Notes: generated from the letters alone by a model not told the origin. A stretch of 64,000 nucleotides of DNA from Candidatus Gastranaerophilales bacterium (GCA_944325665.1 CALVAY010000001.1:186001-250000), one strand, 5' to 3'; positions 1 to 7,394 are shown, counted from the first letter of the stretch. A program made the numbers and translations.

Positions 1-414
1 GAAGGTGATGCCGGTAAAAACGGTGGCAGGGCAGGCGACTTGTATGTTGTTTTACATGTAAAAGAGTCTAAGGAATTTATAAGAGAAGGATATGATATTT
101 ATACAAAATTGAATATCACTGTTCCTCAGGCTGTTTTGGGCGATACTTTGAGTGTAAATACAATTCACGGACAAAAAGAAATTAATATACCTCAAGGTAT
201 TCAAAGCGGTGAAAAAATAGCCCTTAAGGACTATGGCGTACCTCATCTGGGGTCTAATTCGCAAAAAGGTACTCATTATGTTACAATAATTGTGGATACT
301 CCCAAAAAATTGTCAGACAGAGAAGAAAAATTATACAGGGAGCTATTCGAGCTTTCTAAGACTAAAAAGGAAGAAAGCTTGTTAGACAAGGTGAAAGCTA
401 CGCTTAAAAAATAG
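1..414 (+). CDS. dnaJ: DnaJ chaperone, C-terminal part (5' end outside window)
   Basis: The frame is open from base 1, so this is the 3' end of a gene starting before the window. The first residues are glycine-rich (GDAGKNGGRAGDLYV), followed by the C-terminal substrate-binding domain of DnaJ: LNITVPQAVLGDTLSVNTIHG, then INIPQGIQSGEKIALKDYGVP. This Hsp40 partner delivers unfolded clients to DnaK. The J-domain and zinc-finger region are not visible. The last ~30 residues are lysine-rich (KTKKEESLLDKVKATLKK). An 8-base gap with an AGGAG motif leads to the next gene, so the two are probably cotranscribed. DnaJ is preferred over CbpA because of the 'VPQAVLGD' strand context; without the zinc repeats this is not fully certain. 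Confidence 0.9.
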   Translation, partial: EGDAGKNGGRAGDLYVVLHVKESKEFIREGYDIYTKLNITVPQAVLGDTLSVNTIHGQKEINIPQGIQSGEKIALKDYGVPHLGSNSQKGTHYVTIIVDTPKKLSDREEKLYRELFELSKTKKEESLLDKVKATLKK

Positions 415-422
415 GAGAATAT

Positions 423-1883
423 ATGAGGTTTTTAGGAGCAAAGGGCTTAAGGATTATTGTATTTTTATTTGCTTTTTTTGTATTTTCACAAAGTGCAAAT
501 GCTTCTAAATTACCGATTGAGGTCTGGGAATACGTTAAGGCCGAACTTCCCACATCAACACAGCGTTTTGACTCTGTTATTGTTGTTTCAAACGATGTTA
601 TGTATATCCCTCTCTATCCTGCCCAAACAAATGCGGTTAATAATCTTGAAATTGAATACACTTACCCAAGCGGGAAAAGTTTAAAGCAAAGACCCGAAAT
701 AGTTGTTTTTAATAACAATTTTGTCCTTTTAAAGTTGTTTAAAGATAAAAACGGGGATTATACCCTAACAAGTTATGAAGATTTTCCGATGAAGGTTAAA
801 TTGGGTGTAATGCCTCAGGATATGCTTGTTCCGCCGGGGCTTAAGATGCCCGAGAATTTAAAGTTGGTTTTGGGTGATTTAATTATTCCTTCCAAAAATG
901 ATAATTTAATTTCAATTGAAGCAAATACTTCAAAAAAAAGCTCATCTTTGCTTAAAAACGAGCTTGTTCCGCTTCAGGAGTTGAGGAATAAAAAAACATA
1001 CATTACAACAAATAATTCAAAGTTTATGCTTGTTTATGACGGTGTTTCAAAAGCTCCATTGTACGAGCTTAAGCTTTCTTCTCTTCCTTCGAAAATAATT
1101 TCTTCAGAGGCGTCAAAGTTCGCTCTTGTGGTTTATTTTGCAAATAAAAATCTTGAGATTATTGACTTAAAGAACGAAAGAGTTTTAACTCAAATTCCTT
1201 TGGATGACGTTGCAAAAGACGCAGATTTGGACAAAAATACAAATATAGCATACGTTAGCTCGCAAAGAGCAAATTCAATTTATTGTATAGATATGAACTC
1301 GGCCAAGCTTCTAAGGGCAATACATTTAGAGCAGTCTCCTTCTTGGATTTCCGTCGCAACCGACGGTTCATCTATTGCTTTTGTAGATGGTCTAAGCGGG
1401 GAGCTTTTTAATTTAAAATTATCTGGCGATGTACAGGTAAATCCTGTTGCAAAGGCCAAGAATATTTCAAAAGTTTTGTGTGATGAGCAGTATATTTACG
1501 CTATTTCAAGAACGCAAAATACCCTATATGTCTATGATAAAAACACTCTTGCCCTTGTTGACGAGGAAAAGCTGAACGAAAAACCCGTTGATGCCATTTA
1601 TCATCAGGGCAAAGTCTATATTTTATGCGCTAAAGAAGGGGTGCTTGAGGTTTATGATAAACTTCAAAGCAAGATTATACTTTCTCAACAGCTTGATTCT
1701 TCGGGATTTTATTCAAAAATAACTTTAATTCCCGACCAGCACAATGTTTTAATTACAGGGGTTAATTCCAAGAAAATTCTTGTTTTTGATTTGGATAAGA
1801 TGATACTGGTTAGAAAACACCCTGCTTTGCTTGATGTTTCAAACATTGTGGTAACGGATAAAACCCAAAAAGAGGATTTATAA
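423..1883 (+). CDS. Exported beta-propeller (YVTN-like) protein, function unknown
   Basis: 486 aa. The N-terminus is a signal peptide: basic start, hydrophobic stretch IIVFLFAFFVFS, then likely cleavage after SANA. From about residue 190 it shows repeated beta-strand blocks of the kind seen in six- or seven-bladed YVTN/quinoprotein-like propellers (for example IDLKNERVLTQIPLDDV, IDMNSAKLLRAIHLEQS, YDKNTLALVDEEKLNEK, FDLDKMILVRKHP). I see no catalytic motif. Start ATG 423 has AGGAG just upstream, and the gene follows dnaJ by 8 bases. Likely a periplasmic or surface scaffold; the function cannot be assigned from sequence. Confidence 0.75.
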   Translation: MRFLGAKGLRIIVFLFAFFVFSQSANASKLPIEVWEYVKAELPTSTQRFDSVIVVSNDVMYIPLYPAQTNAVNNLEIEYTYPSGKSLKQRPEIVVFNNNFVLLKLFKDKNGDYTLTSYEDFPMKVKLGVMPQDMLVPPGLKMPENLKLVLGDLIIPSKNDNLISIEANTSKKSSSLLKNELVPLQELRNKKTYITTNNSKFMLVYDGVSKAPLYELKLSSLPSKIISSEASKFALVVYFANKNLEIIDLKNERVLTQIPLDDVAKDADLDKNTNIAYVSSQRANSIYCIDMNSAKLLRAIHLEQSPSWISVATDGSSIAFVDGLSGELFNLKLSGDVQVNPVAKAKNISKVLCDEQYIYAISRTQNTLYVYDKNTLALVDEEKLNEKPVDAIYHQGKVYILCAKEGVLEVYDKLQSKIILSQQLDSSGFYSKITLIPDQHNVLITGVNSKKILVFDLDKMILVRKHPALLDVSNIVVTDKTQKEDL

Positions 1884-1884
1884 T

Positions 1885-2475
1885 ATGGACAGTTTTTGTA
1901 ATTTTGATGATAAAACAGTTGAAATCCTCTGTGAGCTTGAAAAAACAAGAAAAGAGTTTTGGAATATAGATAGAAATACCGCAAATTTTTTAAATATGCT
2001 TATTAAAATGCATAATTCAAAAAATGTTCTTGAGATTGGCACTTCAAACGGATATAGCGCAATTTGGCTTGCAAAAGCCCTAAAGGAAACAGGCGGTAAA
2101 CTTACAACAATTGAATTTTGGGACAAAAGACAATCGGTTGCAAAAGGGTATTTTAAAGAACTTGGATTAGATGACATTATTGAAACAAAGCTTGGTTCCG
2201 CCCTTGCGATTTTAGATGAAATGAACAGCGAAATCAAACAAGGCACGAGAGAGCCTTTCGAGTTCGTCTTTATCGATGCCAATAAACTTGAGTATATTGA
2301 GTATTTTCATAAGGTTGACCCCCTTTTAAAATCCGGCGGTATAATTGCCGCTGATAATACTATTTCTCACGCTAAAAAAGTTGAACCGTACTTAAATGAA
2401 TTGAAAAATAATCCGAATTATCAAAACCAAATGTTAACTTTTGATGCAGGTTTGTTCCTTTCTTATAAAATTTAG
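1885..2475 (+). CDS. SAM-dependent O-methyltransferase, family 3 (COMT-like)
   Basis: 196 aa. Glycine-rich SAM-binding motif I is VLEIGTSNGYSAIWLAKAL near residues 50-68, followed by the acidic residue that binds ribose (LTTIEFWDK), then FEFVFIDANKLEYIEYF and LKSGGIIAADNT, the order seen in catechol O-methyltransferase-like bacterial proteins (O-methyltransferase family 3). Length is typical. It starts one base after the stop of the beta-propeller gene. The methyl acceptor is unknown. The 3' end overlaps the convergent glycosidase-like gene by four bases. Confidence 0.85.
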   Translation: MDSFCNFDDKTVEILCELEKTRKEFWNIDRNTANFLNMLIKMHNSKNVLEIGTSNGYSAIWLAKALKETGGKLTTIEFWDKRQSVAKGYFKELGLDDIIETKLGSALAILDEMNSEIKQGTREPFEFVFIDANKLEYIEYFHKVDPLLKSGGIIAADNTISHAKKVEPYLNELKNNPNYQNQMLTFDAGLFLSYKI

Positions 2476-3782
2476 GTCTGTGGAATCGGGCCTTCTTCGC
2501 TTACCGTAAGAGCGTTTGAAAGCCATATACCTTCTTTTTGAGCAGGTGAATTCGTAATTTTGCCGTTTACATAAATTACGCTTGAGCCGCCACCGTCAAA
2601 GTTCATTGCATAAGTACAGCCAAGACCTTTCATGATGTATGCAAGTTCAGTTAAAGTAACTCCGATTGAACTTTCTTCGCGGCCGTCGATTGTAATGATA
2701 ATTAACTCGTTTTTGTCATTAAAACCTATTGCGCTTCTTGGGTTTCTGCCTGATATTGCTTGAAATTTTTGCTCGGTAACGTCAACATATACTTCGCCGT
2801 CTTTTACCAAATATGGGCCTGCACCTATTATGTGCCTTGCATTTTCAAAGTTTTCAGGAAGTTTAATAGTGTATTTAATATTTTTTTCTTTTGCCAAATT
2901 GTCTAAAATTTTAGCCGGAGCGCTTATTACAAAGCCGTCTTGAGGTATCTCGATTTGATTTGCACTCATTGCGACAATTTTTCCGCCTACAACTGCTGCC
3001 ACTTTACCGTATTTTGGTGCATAAGGGGACATTTTTCCCCATTTTGGCGTATAGATAATTGTGTAAGTGCTCAGCATTCTGGGTTGATTTATGTTATCGG
3101 CTTTAAGAGTTGATTTATTTGATTTTATGGTTATATCCATACTGACTTTGCCCATTGTGTAGGATATTTGACCGTTTTTTTCTATTATTCCGATACCTAC
3201 CCTGTTGTATATTGGCCCTGTTAATACTTCATTATTAATAACCAAAGCTCCTAGGGGAACTCCTGTTTGCGGTTTAAAGTAACCCGCATTAATTGCTACA
3301 ATTGAATTATCTTTTTTTGCAATATTTCTGATTTGAGCTTTTGAATTTAACTTTTCGCCTGCTGTCTGCGGTTTTATTCTAAGAGCTGAGTTTGCACTTG
3401 CGTCAATTTCTACTATGTTTAATTTTATGGGCTTTTGATTAATGTATCTTGTTAACTTAATGTGAGCAACGCCTTTTGTCGGGTAAGTAAGCGCATTTAG
3501 AGGATATTTACTGTTAATTCTTGAAACAAACTCCGCCTGTTTTTGTGCCTCAAGTTGCAAAGGGCTTATATAGGCAACATGTTGCGTGTTTTGATTTTCT
3601 TCAAAAAAAATCGGGTGATTTGAACTCAATGCTTTTGAACAAATACCCGATGTTACAGTTATACATAGTGTTACTATTGCGGTCAAAATAACGTTATAGT
3701 AAGGGCTTGGCGGAACTTTTTCCTTGAACTTTTTGAATTCCGCCATACAAAAGGTTTTCTTGATTGCTTCAGCCGTACCCAT
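2472..3782 (-). CDS. Phosphodiester glycosidase (NAGPA/DUF2233) family, membrane-anchored
   Basis: 436 aa from the start chosen here. One membrane segment near residues 30-50 (NVILTAIVTLCITVTSGI) suggests an N-terminal anchor with the rest outside the cytoplasm. The C-terminal domain carries the family signatures VAINAGYF, SGRNPRSAIGF and the conserved AMNFDGGGSSVIY. Relatives remove sugar phosphates from glycoconjugates or polysaccharides; the substrate here is unknown. A longer frame opens at 3833, but ATG 3782 has GGAG six bases upstream and a good promoter (TTGCGG-N17-TACAAT, 3805-3833) whose -35 covers the longer start, so 3782 is preferred. It converges on the methyltransferase gene. 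Confidence 0.8.
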   Translation of the reverse strand: MGTAEAIKKTFCMAEFKKFKEKVPPSPYYNVILTAIVTLCITVTSGICSKALSSNHPIFFEENQNTQHVAYISPLQLEAQKQAEFVSRINSKYPLNALTYPTKGVAHIKLTRYINQKPIKLNIVEIDASANSALRIKPQTAGEKLNSKAQIRNIAKKDNSIVAINAGYFKPQTGVPLGALVINNEVLTGPIYNRVGIGIIEKNGQISYTMGKVSMDITIKSNKSTLKADNINQPRMLSTYTIIYTPKWGKMSPYAPKYGKVAAVVGGKIVAMSANQIEIPQDGFVISAPAKILDNLAKEKNIKYTIKLPENFENARHIIGAGPYLVKDGEVYVDVTEQKFQAISGRNPRSAIGFNDKNELIIITIDGREESSIGVTLTELAYIMKGLGCTYAMNFDGGGSSVIYVNGKITNSPAQKEGIWLSNALTVSEEGPIPQT

Positions 3783-3804
3783 TGCATGCTCCGTTTCTAC
3801 TACT

Positions 3805-3833
3805 ATTGTAACACATTTTACAAACCCCCGCAA
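3805..3833 (-). promoter_or_regulatory. Sigma-70-type promoter for the phosphodiester glycosidase gene
   Basis: Read on the minus strand: TTGCGG (3828-3833), 17-base spacer, TACAAT (3805-3810). Transcription would begin near 3798, leaving about 16 bases before the ATG at 3782 with a GGAG ribosome site. Prediction from motif and spacing only. Confidence 0.5.
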
Positions 3834-3979
3834 CCCCTCTATTTATAGTACTTTTGACACTTTATAGGGTATATTTTTAAAAAATTTTTTAACCTCTTTA
3901 CGTTATGCGATTTTTGATTAAGTGTACCTGCTACCAAGCCTTTTAATAATTTTTTTAGAGTATTTTAAGCCCCATTTTA

Positions 3980-4008
3980 TTTACTTTTTGGTCGCAAATG
4001 TGTAATAT
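3980..4008 (+). promoter_or_regulatory. Candidate promoter for pilT
   Basis: TTTACT (3980-3985), 17-base spacer, TAATAT (4003-4008) in an AT-rich stretch; the start site would fall about 20 bases before the pilT ATG. It covers the alternative TTG start at 4008, which argues for the ATG at 4035. Motif-based only. Confidence 0.4.
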
Positions 4009-4034
4009 TGTTATTATTAGTATCGGAGTTAATT

Positions 4035-5147
4035 ATGTTAATTGAAGAAATATTAGAGTTAACGGTTTCAAAAAAAGCGAGCGATTTGCATATTTCTGCG
4101 GATTTGCCTCCTGTTTTAAGAATTGACGGAGAACTTGTTAGGACAAATTTACCTGTATTTACTGGTGAAGATGTAGAAACTATTGTATTTCCGATTTTAA
4201 CAAATGAGCAAAGAAGGCAGTTGGAGCAAAACTGGGAGCTTGACTTTGGCTATGGTTTGCACGGTGTTGGTCGTTTCAGGGTAAACGTGTATAAGGACAA
4301 GGGAAATTATGCGGCTGCATTTCGTACAATTAACTCAGAACCTCCAAGTTGTGATGAGTTAGGTTTGCCTGAAATTGTAAAAAAAGTTGCTCAAAAGCCA
4401 AGGGGACTTGTGCTTGTAACAGGGCCTACAGGTTCGGGTAAATCTACGACATTGGCCGCTATGGTTGATTATATTAATACTTATAGAACCGAGCATATTT
4501 TGACAATTGAGGATCCTATCGAGTTTGTACACAGCTCGAAAAAAAGTATTGTTCACCAAAGAGAACTGGGTCAAGATACACGCTCAACCGCAAATGCTCT
4601 TCGTTCTGCACTTCGTGAAGACCCTGATGTCATACTTGTCGGTGAGATGAGGGACTTGGAAACAATCTCTCTTGCCTTGACAGCAGCTGAAACGGGGCAC
4701 TTGGTTATGGGAACACTTCACACTTCTTCTGCTTCTCAAACAATTGACCGTATTATTGACGTTTTCCCTCAAGGTCAACAACAACAAATAAGACTTCAGC
4801 TTTCAAACAGCTTGGTGGCAGTATTTTCTCAGACTCTTTTACCCAAGCTTTCCGAAGACGGAGTAACTAAAAAAGGCCGTGTAATGGCGCAAGAGATAAT
4901 GCTTGTTAATAACGCTGTTGCTAACTTAATCCGTGAGCAAAAAACTGCTCAAATTTATTCTACAATCCAAACAAATACCGGTGTCGGTATGCAGACTTTG
5001 GAAATGGCTTTAAAAGATTTATGCATGAATAGACTTATAACAAAAGAAGACGCTATTGCAAAAGCTCAACACGTTGAAGAAATGAAGAGAATGCTTGGTG
5101 TTCAGGTCGGCGGAATTCAAAGTGCAAGAATGAATCTTGGACAGTAA
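4035..5147 (+). CDS. pilT: Type IV pilus retraction ATPase PilT
   Basis: 370 aa hexameric secretion-type ATPase that powers pilus retraction at the inner membrane. Family features in order: LTVSKKASDLHIS near the N-terminus, Walker A GPTGSGKSTTLAAM, aspartate box TIEDPIEFVH, Walker B DPDVILVGEMRD, histidine box GHLVMGTLHT, and a C-terminal arm (MNRLITKEDAIAKA). Length is typical of PilT, whereas PilB is much longer. A TTG start at 4008 is possible, but ATG 4035 has CGGAG six bases upstream. No other pilus gene is adjacent. A hairpin with a T-rich tail follows. Confidence 0.93.
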   Translation: MLIEEILELTVSKKASDLHISADLPPVLRIDGELVRTNLPVFTGEDVETIVFPILTNEQRRQLEQNWELDFGYGLHGVGRFRVNVYKDKGNYAAAFRTINSEPPSCDELGLPEIVKKVAQKPRGLVLVTGPTGSGKSTTLAAMVDYINTYRTEHILTIEDPIEFVHSSKKSIVHQRELGQDTRSTANALRSALREDPDVILVGEMRDLETISLALTAAETGHLVMGTLHTSSASQTIDRIIDVFPQGQQQQIRLQLSNSLVAVFSQTLLPKLSEDGVTKKGRVMAQEIMLVNNAVANLIREQKTAQIYSTIQTNTGVGMQTLEMALKDLCMNRLITKEDAIAKAQHVEEMKRMLGVQVGGIQSARMNLGQ

Positions 5148-5180
5148 TATTATCCTGTCGGGCAATATTTTTACTTTTTT
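5147..5180 (+). terminator. Probable intrinsic terminator of pilT
   Basis: Hairpin with arms ATATT-A-TCC and GGG-C-AATAT (one A/C mismatch), loop TGTC, followed by TTTTACTTTTTT. It begins inside or just after the pilT stop codon and separates pilT from the rpmG unit. Confidence 0.5.
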
Positions 5181-5202
5181 GTTAAATATTTTTAAAAATT
5201 GT

Positions 5203-5230
5203 TTGCAACCTGATATGTTCTTGTTAGAAT
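5203..5230 (+). promoter_or_regulatory. Extended -10 promoter upstream of rpmG
   Basis: TTGCAA (5203-5208), 16-base spacer, TAGAAT (5225-5230), with TG one base before the -10 (TGTTAGAAT). Transcription would start near 5237, giving a leader of about 90 bases containing the 13-bp hairpin at 5255-5285. It probably drives rpmG, tRNA-Trp, secE, nusG, rplK and rplA. Confidence 0.55.
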
Positions 5231-5254
5231 AGTACTATAAATTAATAGAATTAC

Positions 5255-5285
5255 TAATAGAATGTCCACTTGGGACATTCTATTA
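5255..5285 (+). promoter_or_regulatory. Perfect 13-bp hairpin in the rpmG leader
   Basis: Arms TAATAGAATGTCC (5255-5267) and GGACATTCTATTA (5273-5285) pair perfectly around a 5-base loop (ACTTG). No T-tract follows, so it is not a standard terminator. Its place between a promoter and rpmG suggests an mRNA leader structure or a DNA operator; the arms could be a protein-binding palindrome. The role is unknown. Confidence 0.55.
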
Positions 5286-5327
5286 ATTAGAAGATATATT
5301 ACAAACCCCAATATAAAAGGAGAAAAA

Positions 5328-5495
5328 ATGGGTATTAAAGGCAAAAACGACAGGATGGTTGTACTAGCATGTGAAGAATGCAAGGAAAGAAACTATACAA
5401 CAACAAAAAATAAAAAGACACTAAAGGAAAGAATGGAACTTAAAAAATATTGCCCAAGGTGTCAAAGACACACTGCTCATAAGGAAACCAAGTAA
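5328..5495 (+). CDS. rpmG: 50S ribosomal protein L33
   Basis: 55 aa, the usual L33 length. It starts [19 protein letters not shown] and has two zinc-binding pairs, CEEC and CPRC, so it is the C+ (zinc-containing) form; the C-terminus HTAHKETK matches the family. The frame is open from 5262, but ATG 5328 is preceded by AAAGGAGAAAAA, and the upstream codons cover the leader hairpin. It is the first gene before tRNA-Trp, secE and nusG. Confidence 0.93.
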   Translation: MGIKGKNDRMVVLACEECKERNYTTTKNKKTLKERMELKKYCPRCQRHTAHKETK

Positions 5496-5514
5496 CTTTT
5501 TGGCGCCGCGCTAA

Positions 5515-5610
5515 GTTGCGTCTCAAGTTCAGTTGCGAGCGAACCGTCGGGTTTGCGTTAGTTCAAAATATGTTCTACCAACTGAGCGAATTGAAAAGTT
5601 AATATTATGA
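5515..5610 (+). repeat. 96-bp tRNA-derived tandem repeat, upstream copy 1
   Basis: Identical to the next unit (5611-5706). The first 21 bases (starting GTTGCGTCTCAAG) match the 5' end and D-arm of the downstream tRNA-Trp except for three bases. Bases 5572-5585 are GTTCTACCAACTGA, the exact reverse complement of the tRNA D-arm at 5721-5734. A central hairpin GCGAACC-GTCG-GGTTTGC is also present. Each unit is therefore an imperfect inverted repeat built from tRNA 5' sequence. Confidence 0.9.
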
Positions 5611-5706
5611 GTTGCGTCTCAAGTTCAGTTGCGAGCGAACCGTCGGGTTTGCGTTAGTTCAAAATATGTTCTACCAACTGAGCGAATTGAAAAGTTAATA
5701 TTATGA
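5611..5706 (+). repeat. 96-bp tRNA-derived tandem repeat, upstream copy 2
   Basis: Exact copy of 5515-5610. It ends in TTAATATTATGA directly before the real tRNA (GTT at 5707-5709, tRNA from 5710), so the same 3' flank precedes copy 2 and the functional tRNA. Exact identity means the duplication is recent or maintained by conversion. The inverted D-arm fragment lies at 5668-5681. Confidence 0.9.
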
Positions 5707-5709
5707 GTT

Positions 5710-5782
5710 GCGTCCTTAGTTCAGTTGGTAGAACGTCGGTCTCCAAAACCGGATGTCGAGGGTTCGAGTCCTTCAGGGCGCG
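5710..5782 (+). tRNA. trnW: tRNA-Trp (CCA anticodon)
   Basis: Cloverleaf assigned by hand. Acceptor GCGTCCT pairs with AGGGCGC (one G-T), D-stem GTTC/GAAC, anticodon stem TCGGT/ACCGG with loop CTCCAAA giving anticodon CCA, T-stem GAGGG/CCTTC around TTCGAGT. The discriminator is G and the 3' CCA is not encoded. It lies between rpmG and secE, a common place for tRNA-Trp. Flanking repeats resemble its 5' half upstream and its 3' half downstream. Confidence 0.95.
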
Positions 5783-5851
5783 ATTTCAAAAGACGGTTTC
5801 GGTATCTGTGCAAAAGCACATGTCGAAGGGAATTCGAGTCTTGCGAGATTC
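5782..5851 (+). repeat. 70-bp degenerate tRNA 3'-half repeat, downstream copy 1
   Basis: Starts GATTTCAAAAGACGGTTTCG and ends in a tRNA-like 3' end (ATGTCGAAGGG, then AATTCGAGTCTTGCG) that lines up with the tRNA-Trp variable region, T-loop and acceptor arm. A small hairpin GTGC-AAAA-GCAC takes the place of the anticodon arm. The acceptor pairing is lost, so this is a tRNA relic or tRNA-like element rather than a working tRNA. Confidence 0.8.
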
Positions 5852-5920
5852 GATTTCAAAAGACGGTTTCGGTATCTGTGCAAAGCACAAGTCGAAATGA
5901 ATTCGAGTCTTGCGGGGCAC
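5852..5920 (+). repeat. 69-bp degenerate tRNA 3'-half repeat, downstream copy 2
   Basis: Same start as the previous unit; the two differ at scattered positions and by one base in length. It ends TTCGAGTCTTGCGGGGCAC and is followed again by GATTT, the sequence that follows the real tRNA. The T-loop core TTCGAGTC is kept in the tRNA and in both relics. The array ends just before the secE ribosome site. Confidence 0.8.
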
Positions 5921-5964
5921 GATTTATAAAAAAGATTAGAAGCCAACTAAAATAAAGGAAAAAT

Positions 5965-6195
5965 ATGGCAAATACAACAAAAAAACAAACAAACGAGTCA
6001 AATAAAAGCTTCAAGGAAGATTTAATTACCTACTTTAAAGGTGTTAAAGCTGAATGGGGCAAGATTTCTTGGCCGCAAAAAAACCAAATTATATTTGAAA
6101 CAGGCGTAGTTTTGTTTGTGGTTGTGGCTTTTACCATAATTGTCTATTTAATGGATATCATCTTTAAAGGACTGTTAGGGCTTTTATCTCACTAA
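5965..6195 (+). CDS. secE: Protein translocase subunit SecE
   Basis: 76 aa, the short single-span SecE form. The conserved amphipathic segment reads YFKGVKAEWGKISWPQKNQII, followed by one membrane helix (TGVVLFVVVAFTIIVYLMDII). It clamps SecY in the SecYEG channel. AAAGGAA lies eight bases before the ATG. It precedes nusG as in most bacteria. Confidence 0.95.
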   Translation: MANTTKKQTNESNKSFKEDLITYFKGVKAEWGKISWPQKNQIIFETGVVLFVVVAFTIIVYLMDIIFKGLLGLLSH

Positions 6196-6229
6196 GAATT
6201 ACTGTTTAAATAAGAATATAAGGTAAACT

Positions 6230-6865
6230 ATGGATAACAAAGAAGAAAAAAATCCGGAATTATTTGAAGAAGATTTACAGCAAGATGCTTTAGAAGCTGA
6301 AGCTGCTCCTGCTAAGGAAAGCTTTAAAGTGGAAAAAGCTCCTAAAAAACGTTGGTATGTTGTTCATACTTACTCAGGACATGAAAACAAGGTAAAAGTT
6401 AACCTTGAAAAGCGTATTGAGTATATGAATATGTCAGAAAAAATCTTCAGAGTTGAAGTTCCTCAAAAAACCATTACTCAGGTTAAAGGTGGAAAGAAAA
6501 CCGAAAAAGAAGAAAAGATTTTCCCCGGCTATGTTTTAGTTGAGATGATAATGGATGATGATTCATGGTATGTAGTTCGCCATACAGCAGGCGTAACTAA
6601 GTTTGTCGGCTCATCTAAAAAGCCAATCCCTGCAAAAGACTCTGAAATTAAAAAGATTATTCACAGAGGTCAAACATCTGCTCCTAAAATCGAGCTTGAT
6701 GTTAAAGTCGGCGATAAAGTCAGAATCGTTTCAGGTCCGTTTGCCGAATTTATTGGAGATATTACAGAAGTTTATCCAGATAAATCAAAATTACGTGCAA
6801 ATGTTTCAATCTTTGGACGTGAAACCCCTGTTGAGCTTGAATATAAACAAATTCAAAAAGTATAA
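6230..6865 (+). CDS. nusG: Transcription termination/antitermination factor NusG
   Basis: 211 aa. After an acidic N-terminal extension of about 40 residues (rich in E, A and D) comes the NGN domain beginning KKRWYVVHTYSGHENKVK, with FPGYVLVEM and VRHTAGVTKFVG, then the KOW domain VKVGDKVRIVSGPFAEFIGDI. It binds RNA polymerase and couples it to Rho or ribosomes. The extension is longer than in E. coli NusG. It follows secE by 34 bases. Confidence 0.96.
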   Translation: MDNKEEKNPELFEEDLQQDALEAEAAPAKESFKVEKAPKKRWYVVHTYSGHENKVKVNLEKRIEYMNMSEKIFRVEVPQKTITQVKGGKKTEKEEKIFPGYVLVEMIMDDDSWYVVRHTAGVTKFVGSSKKPIPAKDSEIKKIIHRGQTSAPKIELDVKVGDKVRIVSGPFAEFIGDITEVYPDKSKLRANVSIFGRETPVELEYKQIQKV

Positions 6866-6873
6866 TAACAAAT

Positions 6874-6908
6874 GTGGAAGGGTAGCATAAGCTGCCTGCT
6901 ATTACCAC
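6874..6908 (+). promoter_or_regulatory. Candidate L1-type leader structure before rplK
   Basis: Outer stem GTGG (6874-6877)/CCAC (6905-6908), asymmetric internal loop (AAG versus TGCTATTA), inner stem GGTAGC/GCTGCC with an ATAA loop, then ACGAAAGGAG and the rplK start. Ribosomal protein L1 is known to repress the L11-L1 mRNA by binding two short helices separated by an asymmetric loop. The match here is structural inference. A similar structure precedes rplA. Confidence 0.45.
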
Positions 6909-6922
6909 GAAAGGAGAAAATA

Positions 6923-7360
6923 ATGGCACCAAAATCAAACAAAAAAGTAACCGGTAAAATTAAGTTACAAATTGAAGCCGGTAAAGCAAATCCTTCACCT
7001 CCGGTTGGTCCTGCCTTGGGTCAAAAAGGTGTTAACATCATGGATTTCTGCAAACAGTTTAATGAAAAAACTGCTTCTCAAGCAGGCTTCATTATTCCTG
7101 TTGTAATTGATGTTTATGAAGACAGAAGCTTTAGCTTCGTTACTAAATCGCCTCCGGCTGCGGTTTTAATTAAAAAAGCACTTAACCTTCCTAAAGGTTC
7201 TGCTGTTCCTAACAAAACAAAAGTCGGTCAAATAACTCGCGCTCAACTTGAAGAAATCGCTAAAACAAAAATGGAAGATTTGAACGCTACAAGTCTTGAA
7301 GCAGCGGTTAAAATGATTGAAGGTACAGCTCGTGCAATGGGTGTAACCGTTGCAGAATAG
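6923..7360 (+). CDS. rplK: 50S ribosomal protein L11
   Basis: 145 aa. Family features: [32 protein letters not shown], then [16 protein letters not shown] and the C-terminal RNA-binding domain with the AMGV end. ATG 6923 is chosen because AAAGGAGAAAATA lies directly upstream; the longer frame from 6872 would run through the leader hairpin. L11 forms the GTPase-associated centre with 23S rRNA. Confidence 0.96.
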   Translation: MAPKSNKKVTGKIKLQIEAGKANPSPPVGPALGQKGVNIMDFCKQFNEKTASQAGFIIPVVIDVYEDRSFSFVTKSPPAAVLIKKALNLPKGSAVPNKTKVGQITRAQLEEIAKTKMEDLNATSLEAAVKMIEGTARAMGVTVAE

Positions 7361-7364
7361 ATGA

Positions 7365-7394
7365 TGGGAGGCAGTTAAACTGCCGCTAAAACCA
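7365..7394 (+). promoter_or_regulatory. Candidate L1-type leader structure before rplA
   Basis: Inner stem GGCAG (7370-7374)/CTGCC (7380-7384), short outer stem TGG (7365-7367)/CCA (7392-7394), internal loop GA versus GCTAAAA. The sequence ACCACGAAAGGAGAAAA just before the start is shared with the rplK leader. Two like structures before rplK and rplA suggest feedback by L1. Confidence 0.4.

Noticed and set aside
5262-5327. Longer N-terminus for rpmG.
   Set aside because: It would translate the leader hairpin and lacks a ribosome site; ATG 5328 has AAAGGAG and gives the family length.
5192-5383. Antisense frame (63 aa) across the rpmG promoter and leader.
   Set aside because: Hydrophobic by chance in AT-rich DNA, opposite to promoter, hairpin and rpmG; no ribosome site.
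5515-5920. Repeat array considered as a CRISPR.
   Set aside because: Units are 96 and 70 bases, directly abutting, with no spacers, and derive from tRNA; no cas genes are present.
5703-5955. Two overlapping frames of 65 and 76 aa in the 5.7-5.96 kb region.
   Set aside because: They run through the tRNA-Trp and the repeats after it; similar peptides arise from the repeat, and no ribosome site or family is present.
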